The notes under the pieces are model-generated. The model was not told the DNA's origin. It saw only the letters and a program-made list of their open reading frames with translations, and searched no databases. From Leucaena leucocephala (lineage: Eukaryota > Streptophyta > Magnoliopsida > Fabales > Fabaceae), in contig CM073557.1 in assembly GCA_037074615.1 (NCBI GenBank), forward strand, positions 16,648,501 through 16,712,500: a DNA stretch of 64,000 nucleotides. Reading direction: 5' to 3'. Every line of letters begins with the position of its first letter. Position 1 is the first letter of the stretch. Of this stretch, positions 24,498-35,760 are shown piece after piece. A program made the translations under genes and the position numbers.

Positions 24498-25130
24498 GGG
24501 TTTGTTTGGTTCAGCTAAGGGGAGGGTACGTTAGGTTAATTTAAGAGAGGGTAGGGAAAGGTAGGGGAAGTTAATTAATGATATTTTTTGTTTGATTCAG
24601 AAGGGAAGGGAAGGGGAGTGAAGTTAATTAGAAGTTGCCAAATATACCCTTATCTCTTTATTTAAATTTATTTACTCTTTATTTATAATATTTATATCAA
24701 AATTATTATTTTTTTAATTTATAAATCTTATTTTTTTATCTCATTTATATATATAATAAAATTAAAAAAATTAAAAAATATGATAAAATTTTAACATTGT
24801 TTCTTATTAATTTTATAATTATTGTATATTTTAATATAATATATAAATAATTTATTATGTTTATTAAGTTTTAGCAATTAAAAAAAATTAGGTGTGAGAA
24901 AAATAAAAAAAGGCTTAAGGGTACAATTGGAATATTAAAAATACATAAAAGGCATTTTGGTCATAAAAATGTAAAAAATTTCTCTCCCCTCCAGAAACCC
25001 CCTACTTGGGGAGGGGAGGGGAACACTAAATGACAAAAAATCTCCCCTCCCCTCCATTATTTCTAACCAAACACACTTTCTCCTCTCCTCCCCTCCCTTC
25101 CCCTCCAAAACCCCCCACCTAAATAAAGCC
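24498..25130. mobile_element. Tourist-type (PIF/Harbinger) MITE inside copia RT
   Basis: 633 bp with imperfect inverted ends GGGTTTGTTTGGTTCA and (inverse) GGCTTTATTTAGGTGG. The target duplication is TTA (24495-24497 and 25131-25133), the hallmark of Tourist elements. Subterminal parts are G-rich on the left (AGGGGAGGG) and C-rich on the right, able to pair as a long hairpin. Removing it rejoins the RT codons EIKAL and ENNRTWE in frame. Confidence 0.88.
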
Positions 25131-25133
25131 TTA

Positions 25134-26600
25134 GAGAATAATCGAACTTGGGAAGTTTTTCCCCTCCCAAGAGGTAGAAAAGCTATAGGATGCAAATGGG
25201 TGTTTAAAATCAAATATGACTCAACATGAAAAATAGACAAATTCAAGGCAAGACTAGTAGCTAAGGGATATAATCAAAATGAGGGAATTGATTACCATCA
25301 AACATTCTCCTTAGTAAATGGCAACAATTAAGATAATAATTAAATTTGCTATCTTGTATAACTAGAATTTATACCATATAGATGTCCATAATGCCTTCTT
25401 GCATAGAGATCTTGATAAAGAGATCTATATGACCATACCCCAAGGCTTCAACAGTAAGGGAGAGAACATGATTTGCAAACTTAAAAAATCATTGTATTGC
25501 TTGAAACAAGCTTCTAGACAGTGGAATGCTAAGTTGTCTATGACCTTAGCTATAGGAGGATTCACCTAAGGTAAACATGAATATTCACTCTTTTACAAAA
25601 GGTGTGGAAAAGAGATAGTGTTCGTACTGGTTTATGTTGATGATTTGCTAATTATTGGAAGTTCAAAAATAAAAATAAAGGAAGTTAAACAATACTTGCA
25701 TGACAAATTCAAAATAAAGGATTTGGAAATAATGAAATATTTTTTGGGCATTGAAATGGCTAAATCTAAGATAGGTATTATGCTGTCACAGAGAAAATAT
25801 ATGTTAGATTTGTTAGCTGATACAAGTATGAGTGGCTATAAACCTCTTGCAATCCTAATGGCTTAAAACCTGAAGTTGTTAGCTTATGAAGAAAGGAAAA
25901 ATGAGAAATATGATTTGTTGGGGATCCTGAGAAGTATAGATGATTGGTAGGTAGGTTAATCTATTTAATTGCTACTCATCCTGATATTTCTTTTGTTGTA
26001 CAGGCTTTGTGTCAGCACATGGCACATCCCATGTAGGTTCATATGGTGGCAACAATGAACATGATCATATACCTAAAAGGATCTCTATGGCTGGGAGTGT
26101 TAATTGATCTATCTGGAGGTCTAGAGTTGGAGTGCTATTGTGACACATACTGGGGTGCATGTAGATCAACATGAAGATCAGTGACATGCTACTTATTAAA
26201 ACTAGGAGGATCACTCATTAAATGGAAAACTAAGAAGCAATGGTATCTCGATCATCGGCATAGTTTGAATACCGAGAACTTGCAGCAGTTGTAGTAGAAG
26301 TTGTCTAGTTTATGGGATTGCTTAAGGAAGTTGGAGATGAACATCAACAACCGGTGAAGCTGTATTCTGACAGCAAGGCATCAATTCACATAGCTTTGAA
26401 TCATGTATTTCATGAAAGGACAAAGCATATAGATATTGATCTTCATTTTGTTCGGGAAAGACTCCAAGATAAACTGATCTAGTATATACAAGATCTGGAG
26501 ATCAAGAAGTATATATTATGACTAAACCAGTGGGCAAAGATGTGCAATCCAAACTACTTCACAAGCTGGGAGCAACCGATATATATAGCCCCTAACTTGA
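25134..26600 (+). pseudogene. copia reverse transcriptase and RNase H remnant
   Basis: RT begins before the MITE (EIKAL) and continues [18 protein letters not shown], then IYMTIPQGF and [13 protein letters not shown]. The catalytic motif is intact as LVYVDDLLIIGSS (25629-25667), followed by FKIKDLEIMKYFLGIEMA and QRKYMLDLL. RNase H traces include DTYWGACRS and SKASIHIAL. Several stops and shifts separate these blocks. Confidence 0.88.
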
Positions 26601-26607
26601 GGGAGAG

Positions 26608-26797
26608 TATTAGAAGTATTAGGAGTTTGGGCTCAGCCCATAATATTCTTTGTAACGAATGGGCTTTTATAATGTGTTATTGGGTTGATTTTTTTTGCAT
26701 GTATGTAAGACTTACTATTAGATTCTGTATAGTTTTGTATGTGAATAGATTCCAGATAATATAATTGTTATTTTTCTCCTCTTTGAGTGCATCAACA
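26608..26797 (+). repeat. 3' LTR of the copia element
   Basis: Starts TATTAGAAGTATTAGG (TG changed to TA) directly after the polypurine tract GAGGGAGAG and ends GCATCAACA. Matches the 5' LTR with scattered substitutions. Confidence 0.88.
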
Positions 26798-26800
26798 ATG

Positions 26801-27036
26801 GTCCTTAATATAAGTTCTAATTTACTTTTTTTTAGAGAGATTAAAATAAATAAATAAATAACTTAATCATAATATATATGTTAAGTATTAAATATATTAC
26901 TTTAAAATATTTATATTTATTTTTTCTCTAAATTAATTTGTTTATCTTATAACTGATATATAATTGAATAATACTTTAAATATATTTAGTTTATTTAAGC
27001 TTCTAAAAAATTAATTGTGTCTTATATTAAAGACTA
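26801..27036. repeat. MITE-like inverted repeat
   Basis: GTCCTTAATATAAG at the left faces CTTATATTAAAGAC at the right. AT-rich and non-coding between. It starts four bases beyond the copia element. A similar unit, GTCTTTAATATAAG to CTTATATTAAT, follows at 27050-27285. Probably Stowaway or related; duplications were not resolved. Confidence 0.5.
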
Positions 27037-27049
27037 GAGGTATACTTTT

Positions 27050-27285
27050 GGTCTTTAATATAAGATTTACTTAATTAATTTGTGTGTCTTAAGAAAATGA
27101 GTTAAGTTAGTTATTTGTAATGATTATATATTATTTTTCTTAAAATATTCCTTTTAATCATGTGTATTTGAAGTTTTGTACTACCCTGAATAAAACCCTT
27201 AATATGTGAAATTATTTAGGGATACTTTGAAAGAAAATTATAATTTTAGGAGTTAAATTGAATTGTGATCTTATATTAATTATTG
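27050..27285. repeat. Second MITE-like inverted repeat of the same kind
   Basis: Opens GTCTTTAATATAAGATTTAC and closes GTGATCTTATATTAAT. Internal sequence (TTAGTTATTTGTAA, TTCCTTTTAATCATG) also resembles blocks at 320-600, 6580-6800 and 8810-9070, so this is a dispersed family. Confidence 0.45.
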
Positions 27286-27478
27286 AAATATACTCTATAT
27301 CTAACTCTTATATTTAGAATATAAGAGGTACAATTTATCTCATTTTTTAATCTATTTTTAGTTGTTCAAGGTAAATGTTTTTTAAAGTCTCAGTACAATG
27401 TTGTCTTCAGTAACAAAATGCAGGAACATTAATTATGTGTTTGATTGACTAGACCAATTTAACATCATTCACTAACAT

Positions 27479-27870
27479 TACATTTGGTAGGATGAAAGAG
27501 TTTTTGATGAAAGTAAAGATAGAAGTAAAAGTAGAAATAGAATTAGACTATATGATTTAAAAGTTTGTTTGGTAAGTTAAAAATAAGTATATAATTGATG
27601 TATATTTTTTATAACTTAGGGTAAAATGGTCCAAAATATTTTTTTATAAATTGAGAAATGTTAAAGTTGTCTAGAAATTTTATAATTTGAGGTAAAATAG
27701 TTCAAAATATTTCACTTTTATTTCTCCAATATTATCTCTCAAACTTTTTGATGGAGTTTAAATGACCCAAAATGATAGAAGTAGAAGTTGAAGTGATTTC
27801 TATTGTACCAAACAAAAGAAATACTCGATTTCACTTCTACTTCCACTTTCATGCTACCAAACATGCCCTA
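27479..27870. mobile_element. MITE, full copy of the family seen at 1-306
   Basis: Inverted ends CATTTGGTAGGATGAAAG and (inverse) CATGTTTGGTAGCATGAAAG, 392 bp, no coding potential. The middle has two similar blocks (TAACTTAGGGTAAAATGG and TAATTTGAGGTAAAATAG). Confidence 0.65.
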
Positions 27871-27889
27871 TGTAAAATTCTCCTTTTGA

Positions 27890-30860
27890 TAACGATAATT
27901 AACAACCTTAAATCATTTTTACTAAACTTGGCTAAAAACTAACTATAATGAAAATAAGTTTTGTTAATTATTTAAAATTTATCATAGCTAGAAAAGAAAA
28001 TTTTCCTTATAAAGAGATAACCATGATAGAAAAAGATAAAACTACTCTTACGCACTATCATAGTTAAAAGAGTTCAACTTGTTTTAAAAAGGTTATCCAT
28101 GACATAAAATAGTAAAACTTATATAAGGATACTATCATAGATATAAAAGCTTCACACAATATTCACATATAAAACCATATTAGAAAGGATTCGGGTTGAA
28201 GCCCTCGATTAGCACCAATATCATAGTTATTCTTATAACCATCTCAAATGAGCCTCTGAGCATCAAACCCAGAAATGACATCGTATAAGCCCACTTCACA
28301 ACCAATATACTTTACAATACTCGTTTATAAATAAATTCTCAATATTATATATTTTAAAAATGGAATCACAATCAACAAATCACAAGCAACAGTCTATGGA
28401 CTCAAGTCCACTAACCAGCACACACATTCTTAGTATCAAATCCAAATAGAGTATATGATTATATCAGAGTATGTAAAATGAGAAATATTGTGATAATATA
28501 TAACTATTTCACACATAAATCAAGGGGAGGTTATACAATTGATATAGCACTAATCAATCCTTCGAAACCTTCCCTGATGTCCTAGTACAAAACTATCCTG
28601 AAAAATGTTAATAACCTTAGTAACCAACAATCATACTCATTATGCATATTAACATGTGCATGTGAGATGTCAAGTGGGACAATTAATAAAATACATAAGA
28701 TAGAAAATAATACATTATCATAATATGATAAAATAGAAATACTATCCTAGTTCCTCCCATCAAACTAATCGAACTGCCTTATATCTACCGACTAAACCCA
28801 TGGGCTAGTGATAACTACCATATGACTAGTCACTCAAAAAGCTAACTGGTCGAGTGTTATGGATCGGCCAAAATTCACAGAGCACAATACTGGACCATAA
28901 GTTTATTCCCCCTCGATAAACTGGTGGAGTATCGTAGCCTCTCGGTAAACTAATGGGGCAAGTCCCTCGATAAATTGGTGGGTCAAAAGACAACCATCAA
29001 GCCCAATAGAGGCTATACCACGTGTTAGAAAGATAACTTTATCATCACCAATTTCAATCATCATATACATAATTCTCAAGATAATCATACTAATGGAAAT
29101 ATCAATAGTTCAATAATCAATAACTTCAATAAATATCACAATAGAGTTTTTCTCAAAATAATATTTTTTTTCAAATTCTAATCTCAAGATATAACAAATT
29201 TTTAATCTTCATTTAAACTTTCCAAATCACTTTAAGTCCCACAAGATCATTTTCAATAAAATCAACAATAAAATTTTCTCAATATAATCATATCATCATC
29301 AGTAAATTTATATATATCAAATCATTCACAAACATCATATTAGCACACGCAATGAGTGAAAAGTGCTTACTTCTCACTAAAACTAATAAAGTACCATAAA
29401 TGAAAGGCACATGCTTAGTTTACAATTCATTAGTCAATCTACAATATTTATATAAATGTGCATCAATAAGTTGTTAATTTGACACAACATATACTTTTAA
29501 ATAAATACTCACATTTCTCATCTAACTTTATTTTATTTAAAAATTATTAATTCAAAACTATAATTTAATTTCTCTATTCCAATCACACATCTATGTTTTA
29601 AATTATTATTCTAATGATAATCCTATATTGTCTCATCTTTATTCTACTAATATAAATTCTCATTTAACATCAAACTCCTCAAACTATCCAAAAATCCTAA
29701 ATTTATAACCCTTAAAGCTTCACCCAAAATTTCCAATGCTCACATTTCATAATTAACCTCAAAAATCATAATTCATAATTTTCAATCAAACTCTAATTGA
29801 AATTTACTTAAATCAACCACTAAATCCTCTAATTATACAAAATCCTCAAATCTCTTAACTTATAATTAACATTCAATATATTAAACCTGAGTTTCACCAC
29901 TATTCAAATCGTTAAACAAATAATCAATTTAATTACATAAGTTTAAAGCTCCCACTTTTTACCTCTAATTTCTAAATCTTCCTCACATTATCTAAATATT
30001 CATTTCAATATTAAATCACATTATTTCTAGATTTTAATAACTCATTTGTACAATCAGATAACCTATAATTATTCAATATGATCAAAATTTCTAATTTCTT
30101 CAATTTAGGGTTCTAACAAAAATACTCATTTTCAATTTAAAAAGCTATAATCACAATCTAAATCAATTAAATATCAATTATACCTCTAATAAACATAATC
30201 CAATCATTAAATTCAAATTAAATCAACAAAACTTTTATATTATATTAAATTATTTCTACTCTCTAATATTTAAACCCTAACTCTAAATCTTTTAAATAAT
30301 GCAAATAGAAAAGTTTTAAACTGATTGAATATAAATATTCACTTACCTCTACAATTTTTTGATTCTTATTTTTTGAAAAACTATATTTATTCCAAACTTT
30401 AATCCTCAAATTTCTTTGCTCTTAAAAAATTATATTTCTAAATAGCTCTCTTAGCATAGAAAAATAATTAAAAAATAATTATAATAGTTAAAAGATTTTA
30501 TAAGAACTAACTAGAGTTAAAATGGATATGATATTCATTAAAGGAAATGCTAGAGCAACTGGACTGAAATCACGTAGGAAGAAGAAGAAGCCACGGGTTA
30601 TTTGTGAATGTGTTTGAATATTATAAAAGGTGTGTGGGCTCTACTTTAATTTTTTTTAATATTATCTTATATATATTTGTAAAGAATTTGGGTTGCTCTT
30701 GTTTCTTCTTCTTTTTCTTTTTTTTATTTTATTTTATTATATTATATATATTACTAGGAGATACGTCTGCTTCTTTTTTTTCTTTTGTTTCTTTCCTACT
30801 ATAAATTAATTTTTTCTAATACTATATAAATCTTAAAATAAAAATAGGGGTGTTATACCT
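27890..30860 (-). repeat. Degenerate gypsy-LTR-like region
   Basis: No coding potential. Read on the minus strand it begins near 30858 with TATAACACCCCTATTTTTAT, resembling the T(G/A)TAACACCCC start of chromovirus-type Ty3/gypsy LTRs. It includes a short internal repeat CTCGATAAACTGGTGG (three variants, 28912-28985) and very A-rich, C-rich plus-strand text without G up to about 30300. The left end and a target duplication were not found, so the type is inference. Confidence 0.35.
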
Positions 30861-31375
30861 TAAGGCGAGTAAATTATTTGTTGACTCGATACTCCAGCAA
30901 TAAAGTTTTTATTGTAATAATGAATACTGAACCATTTCAACTTGATTAGTACACTATTATAATAAAAAAGGAATAAGATTAATTAAAAGTCTACTATAGT
31001 AAAAAAATTACTAATATTTGAAAACTTAATTAAGGTAAAAAAACTTCAGTAAGCCGTTAAATGACTATCATATTTATAAAAGACATTCTTATATTTTAAA
31101 AATAGTTAACTATGAAAGAATAAAACTCACTATTAAAAAATATTGTCCTCGTTATAAAGAGCATAATTCAAATCTTGTTAAACCTTTTAGTTCAAGAATA
31201 TATTGGGCTTAAGAAAATTAATTCTTTCAACCAAATTGGAAGACAAAAAATTAATTATGGGTCCTAAGTTTTTTTTGCTACAATAGGTCCTAAAATTTGA
31301 CTGGGGCAGGAAATACCATTTTCTTCCCCCAAAAGCCCAAAAGAATTGAAGGCCGAACAAGCCCAATAGGAAAGA
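30861..31375. other. AT-rich interval, nothing recognised
   Basis: Short repeats only. An open stretch on the minus strand around 31187-31492 crosses into the SINE and is not credible as a gene. Confidence 0.3.
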
Positions 31376-31387
31376 AGAGTAATTTTG

Positions 31388-31590
31388 CCAATAATAGTTG
31401 ATACAAATAGTAAGAAACGGATTCATATCCCATAAAGATATCAGTTTAATTCCTGCTATCGTTGTGAGAGTTCTTTTGGTAGGCAATCTCATAAATCTTC
31501 TGTAAGCGCTCTCTAGGCCCTGAAGTTACACCTTAACTTTAGTGGGGGATCGATGTCGAATTTACCTAAACTTTTATGTAAAAAAACCAT
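31388..31590 (+). mobile_element. tRNA-derived SINE, second family or copy
   Basis: 203-bp body with a perfect 12-bp flanking direct repeat AGAGTAATTTTG (31376-31387 and 31591-31602). An A-box-like segment (AATAGTAAGAAACGG) is followed by a B-box-like GTTTAATTCCTGC. The tail reads TTTATGTAAAAAAACCAT. It differs in sequence from the SINE at 19645 but shares the architecture. Confidence 0.82.
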
Positions 31591-31602
31591 AGAGTAATTT
31601 TG

Positions 31603-32242
31603 AATATTTCCACCCATTTTATCTGGACCAAGAATTACCAAAATGAGGGGTTAAAAATTGAAGAAGAGAAGGGGAAATGGAGCAAATTAATTGGAGGCAT
31701 TGTAAAATTTATCAAATGTAATTGAATCTTCACTACTACCGAATCTTTCACTTTTTATGACTTGTAAGGCCATTTTTTCTTCTCAATATGGTTGTGTAAT
31801 ACCCCCCCTCCTTTTTACAAGATCAAGGGCTCTTAACATTGGTTATAGCATCCTCTCTTGTTTATGATTTTATCATTATTGCCTAGTAATTTCTACTCAT
31901 ATTCTTTAGGACTTCGAGTAATGTCCCGATTTTGTGGCATTGCATTTGGTTTGAGACATGATTCAGCTTTAACTGGTTTTAAAAGTGTTGACAGTCTATT
32001 GGGCATAATGATTGTAATTTCTTATTCCCTTTGCTTATGATTTTGTTAGTTGTTTTTGTTTAATTTTCTGCTAGTTTATTGTAATGTGTCTTTGTTCTTA
32101 AACTTTGTGCCCCAATTTGGTCCAGACTGAGGGTCCGTTAGTAGTTTAATAATATTTTATCTTTTTATTGTGTAAATGGTTCTTTATAAAAAAAAATAGA
32201 ATTATGCTTTCACACTTTAAAAATTGACACTAACAAAAAAAC
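31603..32242. other. Non-coding interval, origin unclear
   Basis: Better base balance than its surroundings and an A-run at about 32189-32198. A 60-codon open stretch (31858-32040) has no recognisable domain. A retrotransposed 3' end is possible, but no duplication was found. Confidence 0.3.
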
Positions 32243-32819
32243 GGCTAAAGTATACATTTGGAGTTTTAAGTTTGCATCAAATTTAATTTTAATTCTTTAA
32301 ATTTCTAATATGTATTTTATTTTAGTCCTATAATCTTAACAATGTTAGTCTCACACTCTCATTTAACAGAAAATATTGAATCAACAAATTTCAGTGACAA
32401 TAGTGTATGATTATATTTTAATATAATTTATTTATATTTAGAATTGGGTAAAGTAAAAAAGATTTAAAATAAAATCAATAATGATATTTTAATGACTTTA
32501 ATTTTTTTAAAAAATAAAATCGTGTAAATTAATCTTCCTTCAATTAAAAACTCATGAAAATCTCATCTCTGATTTTATTTTAAATCTTTTATAATTTATA
32601 TGATTTAAAATATAAAAATATGATATTAAAAAAATTAAAATATAATAATACTTTGACAGCATTTAATTATATTGTTATCACTTAAATTTGTTGAGTTAAC
32701 ATTTTCTGTTAAATCAAACTAACTTATTAAAATTATGAAGCTTAAAATATACTTCAAAAATTTAGAGGATTAAAATGAAATTTGATACAAATCTAAAGGC
32801 CTAAACATATACTTTAGCC
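32243..32819. mobile_element. MITE with about 100-bp terminal inverted repeats
   Basis: Left end GGCTAAAGTATACATTTGGAG faces right end whose inverse is GGCTAAAGTATATGTTTAGG. Similarity continues inward (GTATCAAATTT.ATTTTAAT, ATTCTTTAAATTT) for about 100 bp. Long inverted repeats fit a Mutator-type MITE, but a 9-bp duplication was not confirmed. Confidence 0.7.
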
Positions 32820-33940
32820 TAAAGATAGAGGGAATAATTTGAGGAAGAGAGTTTATGGAGCTTTATTTTGAAGTTGAATCTATTTGACAATTTTGATTCA
32901 TAACCGTGAAACTGTAAATAAACATTGTATTGTCAAAAATTAAAAGAAATTATTTCTTTTAGAAAAATTATGGTCAACATGTGATGTATCATTTGGTTAG
33001 CACGTTTTGGCTTGTTTTGGATGTATTCTCTTTATTTAACAAAACTCATCAATCCATGAGTTAGCCTTCGTTTTAAATATATGACATAAGGTAAATTTGT
33101 ATTACAAATGATAATTTTTTCAACAGTGACAAAAAGTTTCCACATGTTGCTGCCTCAACGGCTATTGTCAATACTATTAGGGACGACGTTTTCAAATTGG
33201 TGAAAATAAAACCCGTAGCTTTAAGATGTGAATGTAAAGATTTCTTTATGAATATAATAAATAAAATAATACCCTCCGGTCCTATTTATAATTTTTAAAT
33301 AAACGATTTGTGTTGTTTAAAAAATTAGTTTAAATTAGTTAAAAATAATAAATATATAAAAAATATATTTAATTTTTAATTATACCGTTAGTTATAAAAA
33401 AAAGATAAGTGAGAGAGGAAAAAAAGTGATAAGAGAGACATATAACTAATTAAAAATAAAATTAAAAAAAATTGCAATAAATATTTAGATAAATCCAAAA
33501 TAAAAATTATAAAAATAACTACACCCATATATAAATTTAAAATTTATAAATAATGTAGTATTAATAAAGATTACCATATCCCTTAACCCATAGGCCCACA
33601 TATTTAATACTCCCTAGTTTGTATTATAGGAGTTTTTTTAGAAGTTTTTTGTCGTCCTAAATATAAGATCCTATGCAAAAAGTCAATGGCATATAATGCC
33701 AAATGCCGTTGTTAATTGTATTTGGTGGGGGGGGGGATGTATTACAAAGAAACTAAAACACTTAATAAAGGTTGATTTTAATTGGAGGATAATATTAAAA
33801 TTAGTAATAAGTTTTTACCATTTTAATGATATAAACTATTTTTAACTTATTTTCTTAATCCTACGAAGTACTCATAGTTAGAAGAGTCTTATAATATGAA
33901 TAAGAGGGAGTAAATAAATTATCGATACCAATCGCACCAA
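32820..33940. other. Non-coding interval with Stowaway-like pieces
   Basis: A Stowaway-like start ACCCTCCGGTCCTATTTATAA occurs at about 33272. A (G)9-10 run lies at 33727-33735. No gene seen. Confidence 0.4.
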
Positions 33941-33944
33941 GACA

Positions 33945-34613
33945 TTAAGTGCATATTCTTAATTACATTAATACTACTATTAAAGATTAATTGTTTTATG
34001 AATGTACCAAATAAATCATTATCACCATAATAAATACTGCTTAATTACTTGAATTGCATGAATTAACTCATCAAATTAAGGAAATATTTTCACCTAGATC
34101 AATAAACCGTGAAAGGCAAATTAGTTACTCCCACCGTTACTCAATAAACTCCCTTTGATTGTATTTATAAGACTTTTTGAATTAAATCTCACGAATTATT
34201 ATGAAGGCATTAATTGCAGATTAATTGTTTTATGAATGTAATGAATCATTCTCACCAAAGCAATTATCTTATAACATAGAATAAAGAAGCTGAAAACATA
34301 TACAAAAAAAAAAAAATACAATAACTCTCATACAAGGAAACGAATCGACGGTCTTGAAACAGAAGAACAAATATACCGAACTTGTTGCCGAAAGTTCAGT
34401 TACACCCAGTTGTTATATTGTGGCTATATAAAAAGAAATGCCGTTAAAATTATTTAAAAGTCCTGATTTGTTCAAAAATCATCATTAAGGCATTAATTGC
34501 ATATGCTTACATTCATACTATTAAAAATTAATTGTTGTATGAATGCAATAAATTATTAAATCATTCTGACCTTAATGAATTGTTGTATGAATGAATTAAC
34601 TCATGAATAGTGA
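33945..34613 (+). repeat. Repeated SPH promoter modules
   Basis: A module of about 60-120 bp recurs as direct copies at about 33945-34090, 34205-34265 and 34490-34610. It includes TATTAAAGATTAATTGTTTT, ATGAATGTA.TAAATCATT and ATCACCATAATAAATA. The same module lies upstream of the intact SPH (about 36590-36880) and of the split SPH (about 39390-39530). It is therefore an ancestral upstream region duplicated with the genes; the extra copies here suggest lost or truncated gene copies. Confidence 0.65.
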
Positions 34614-34620
34614 TATAAAA
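34614..34620 (+). promoter_or_regulatory. TATA box of the SPH pseudogene
   Basis: TATAAAA in the context TGATATAAAAAGGGAG. The same context precedes all three SPH copies. Confidence 0.6.
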
Positions 34621-34652
34621 AGGGAGCTTGTGTGTGGTGCGAATTAACTTGC

Positions 34653-35096
34653 TTCACTCCAAATATAAAGAAGAAATCTCTGATTCTGCTGTTAGTGATA
34701 GCTTTTGCAACGTTGTTGAAAGCTGGTGGTGATGATGTTGGTAAGTCAGCATTTTTTGAAAGAACAGAACAAGTAATTATCATTAATAAATTACTGCCGA
34801 ATCAGAATCTAAATTTTCATTGCTAAGATAAGAATAATGATATTGGAGAGCGTAATCTGGAAAATGATAAAAAGTTTCAATTAAGTTTCAAGTTAGAACC
34901 GTTTCTTCAGATAACATTGTACTTTTTGTAGCTTTGGTGGCAATCATCTCCAATTCGTTACTTTGACATATACGTACAGAAAAGAGATGACTGCGTTGTG
35001 TGTATTTGGGATATATATGAAGATGGTCCTTGCGGCTACCATCATGGATGCTACCCTTGGAATAATAATACTGAAATTTCTCAGCTTCATCTCTGA
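34653..35096 (+). pseudogene. S-protein homologue (SPH), copy 1, nonsense-mutated
   Basis: Member of the plant self-incompatibility protein S1 family. Aligned with its neighbours, the start codon is replaced by TTC (34653-34655), and about 25 bp of leader is missing. The frame is otherwise uninterrupted for 148 codons to TGA 35094-35096, with two nonsense codons: TAA at 34824-34826 (where the neighbours have Lys after NFHC) and TAG at 34929-34931 (where the neighbours have Ser after YFC). Family landmarks survive: signal-peptide-like LILLLVIAFATLL, NFHC, WWQSSPIRYFDIYVQ, DDCVVC, DGPCG and GCYPWN. With no frameshifts, inactivation looks recent or read-through would be needed for any product. 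Confidence 0.88.
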
Positions 35097-35599
35097 TTTT
35101 CGATCAAAGTTGTATGTATAATATTTAATGTAATAAACTTTATCGTGGCTAGTGAAAATGATATCTATTTATTGAAACTTGTCAAGTTTATTTTAGTTCA
35201 TGAAGAAGACATCCAATCGTAGCCATGCAATTGAGCAATTTTTGTTATTTTTTAATATAAAATGTTATATATAGAGTAGAAATGTTGGGTCTCTAAGAGT
35301 AAAAACAGTTGCTTAATTCTATGACTACATGACTAGAATTGAACAAGTTTATTGTTTTTTCATCTGTAAGCTTTGGATTCCAAACAAAAAGGGGGAAAAT
35401 AACAGAAACATGAGGGAAGGTGCCCCAAACAAAATTATTAACATAGAAAAGCTCTTAATGCAAGAGTAAAAGCCAAAGGTCATCCAAACTAATGAAACCG
35501 GCTCCACTATGATCAAAACAAGGGCACAAGAGATTCTCAATTAATTGCACAAATAAATGCCAATAGCCAACCAAAGACCTAAAGTAATGGGTTTATAAT

Positions 35600-35760
35600 A
35601 TAGAATGAAGAAGATGAAAAACATGCCAAAAATCGTAGTTCAGTGTGAACAGAACAGCTCTCAGCCGTACAACAAATCGACGACTATTGTAATAGAAAAA
35701 CAGATGTTCTGAACTTGTTGCTAAAATTTCAGTCAAATCCAATGATGAATTAATGTGCAA
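35600..35760 (+). repeat. Direct repeat flanking the SPH pseudogene
   Basis: Resembles 34270-34440 in the same orientation: GAA.AAGAAG.TGAAAA, AACAAATCGACGAC or AACGAATCGACGGT, and GAACTTGTTGC.(A)AA.TTCAG. The pair brackets the pseudogene and may record the duplication that made it. Confidence 0.6.

Larger units (their letters stand above)
21314..26797 (+). mobile_element. Degenerate Ty1/copia retrotransposon
   Basis: Short LTRs (21314-21505 and 26608-26797) flank a plus-strand body. A primer-binding site TGGTATCAGAGC (initiator-Met tRNA) follows the 5' LTR directly at 21506, and a polypurine tract TTGAGGGAGAG precedes the 3' LTR. Flanking 5-mers CTGGT and ATGGT match at four of five. Body order is gag, protease, integrase, RT, RNase H, the Ty1/copia order. 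It is riddled with stops and frameshifts. A Tourist-type MITE sits in RT (24498-25130). The element cannot move by itself. Confidence 0.9.

Noticed and set aside
28912..28985. Regularly spaced CTCGATAAACTGGTGG copies, considered as a CRISPR-like array
   Set aside because: Only three diverged copies, in a plant LTR-like region; no array structure.
31603..32200. Possible LINE 3' end with an A-run
   Set aside because: No RT motif and no target duplication found.
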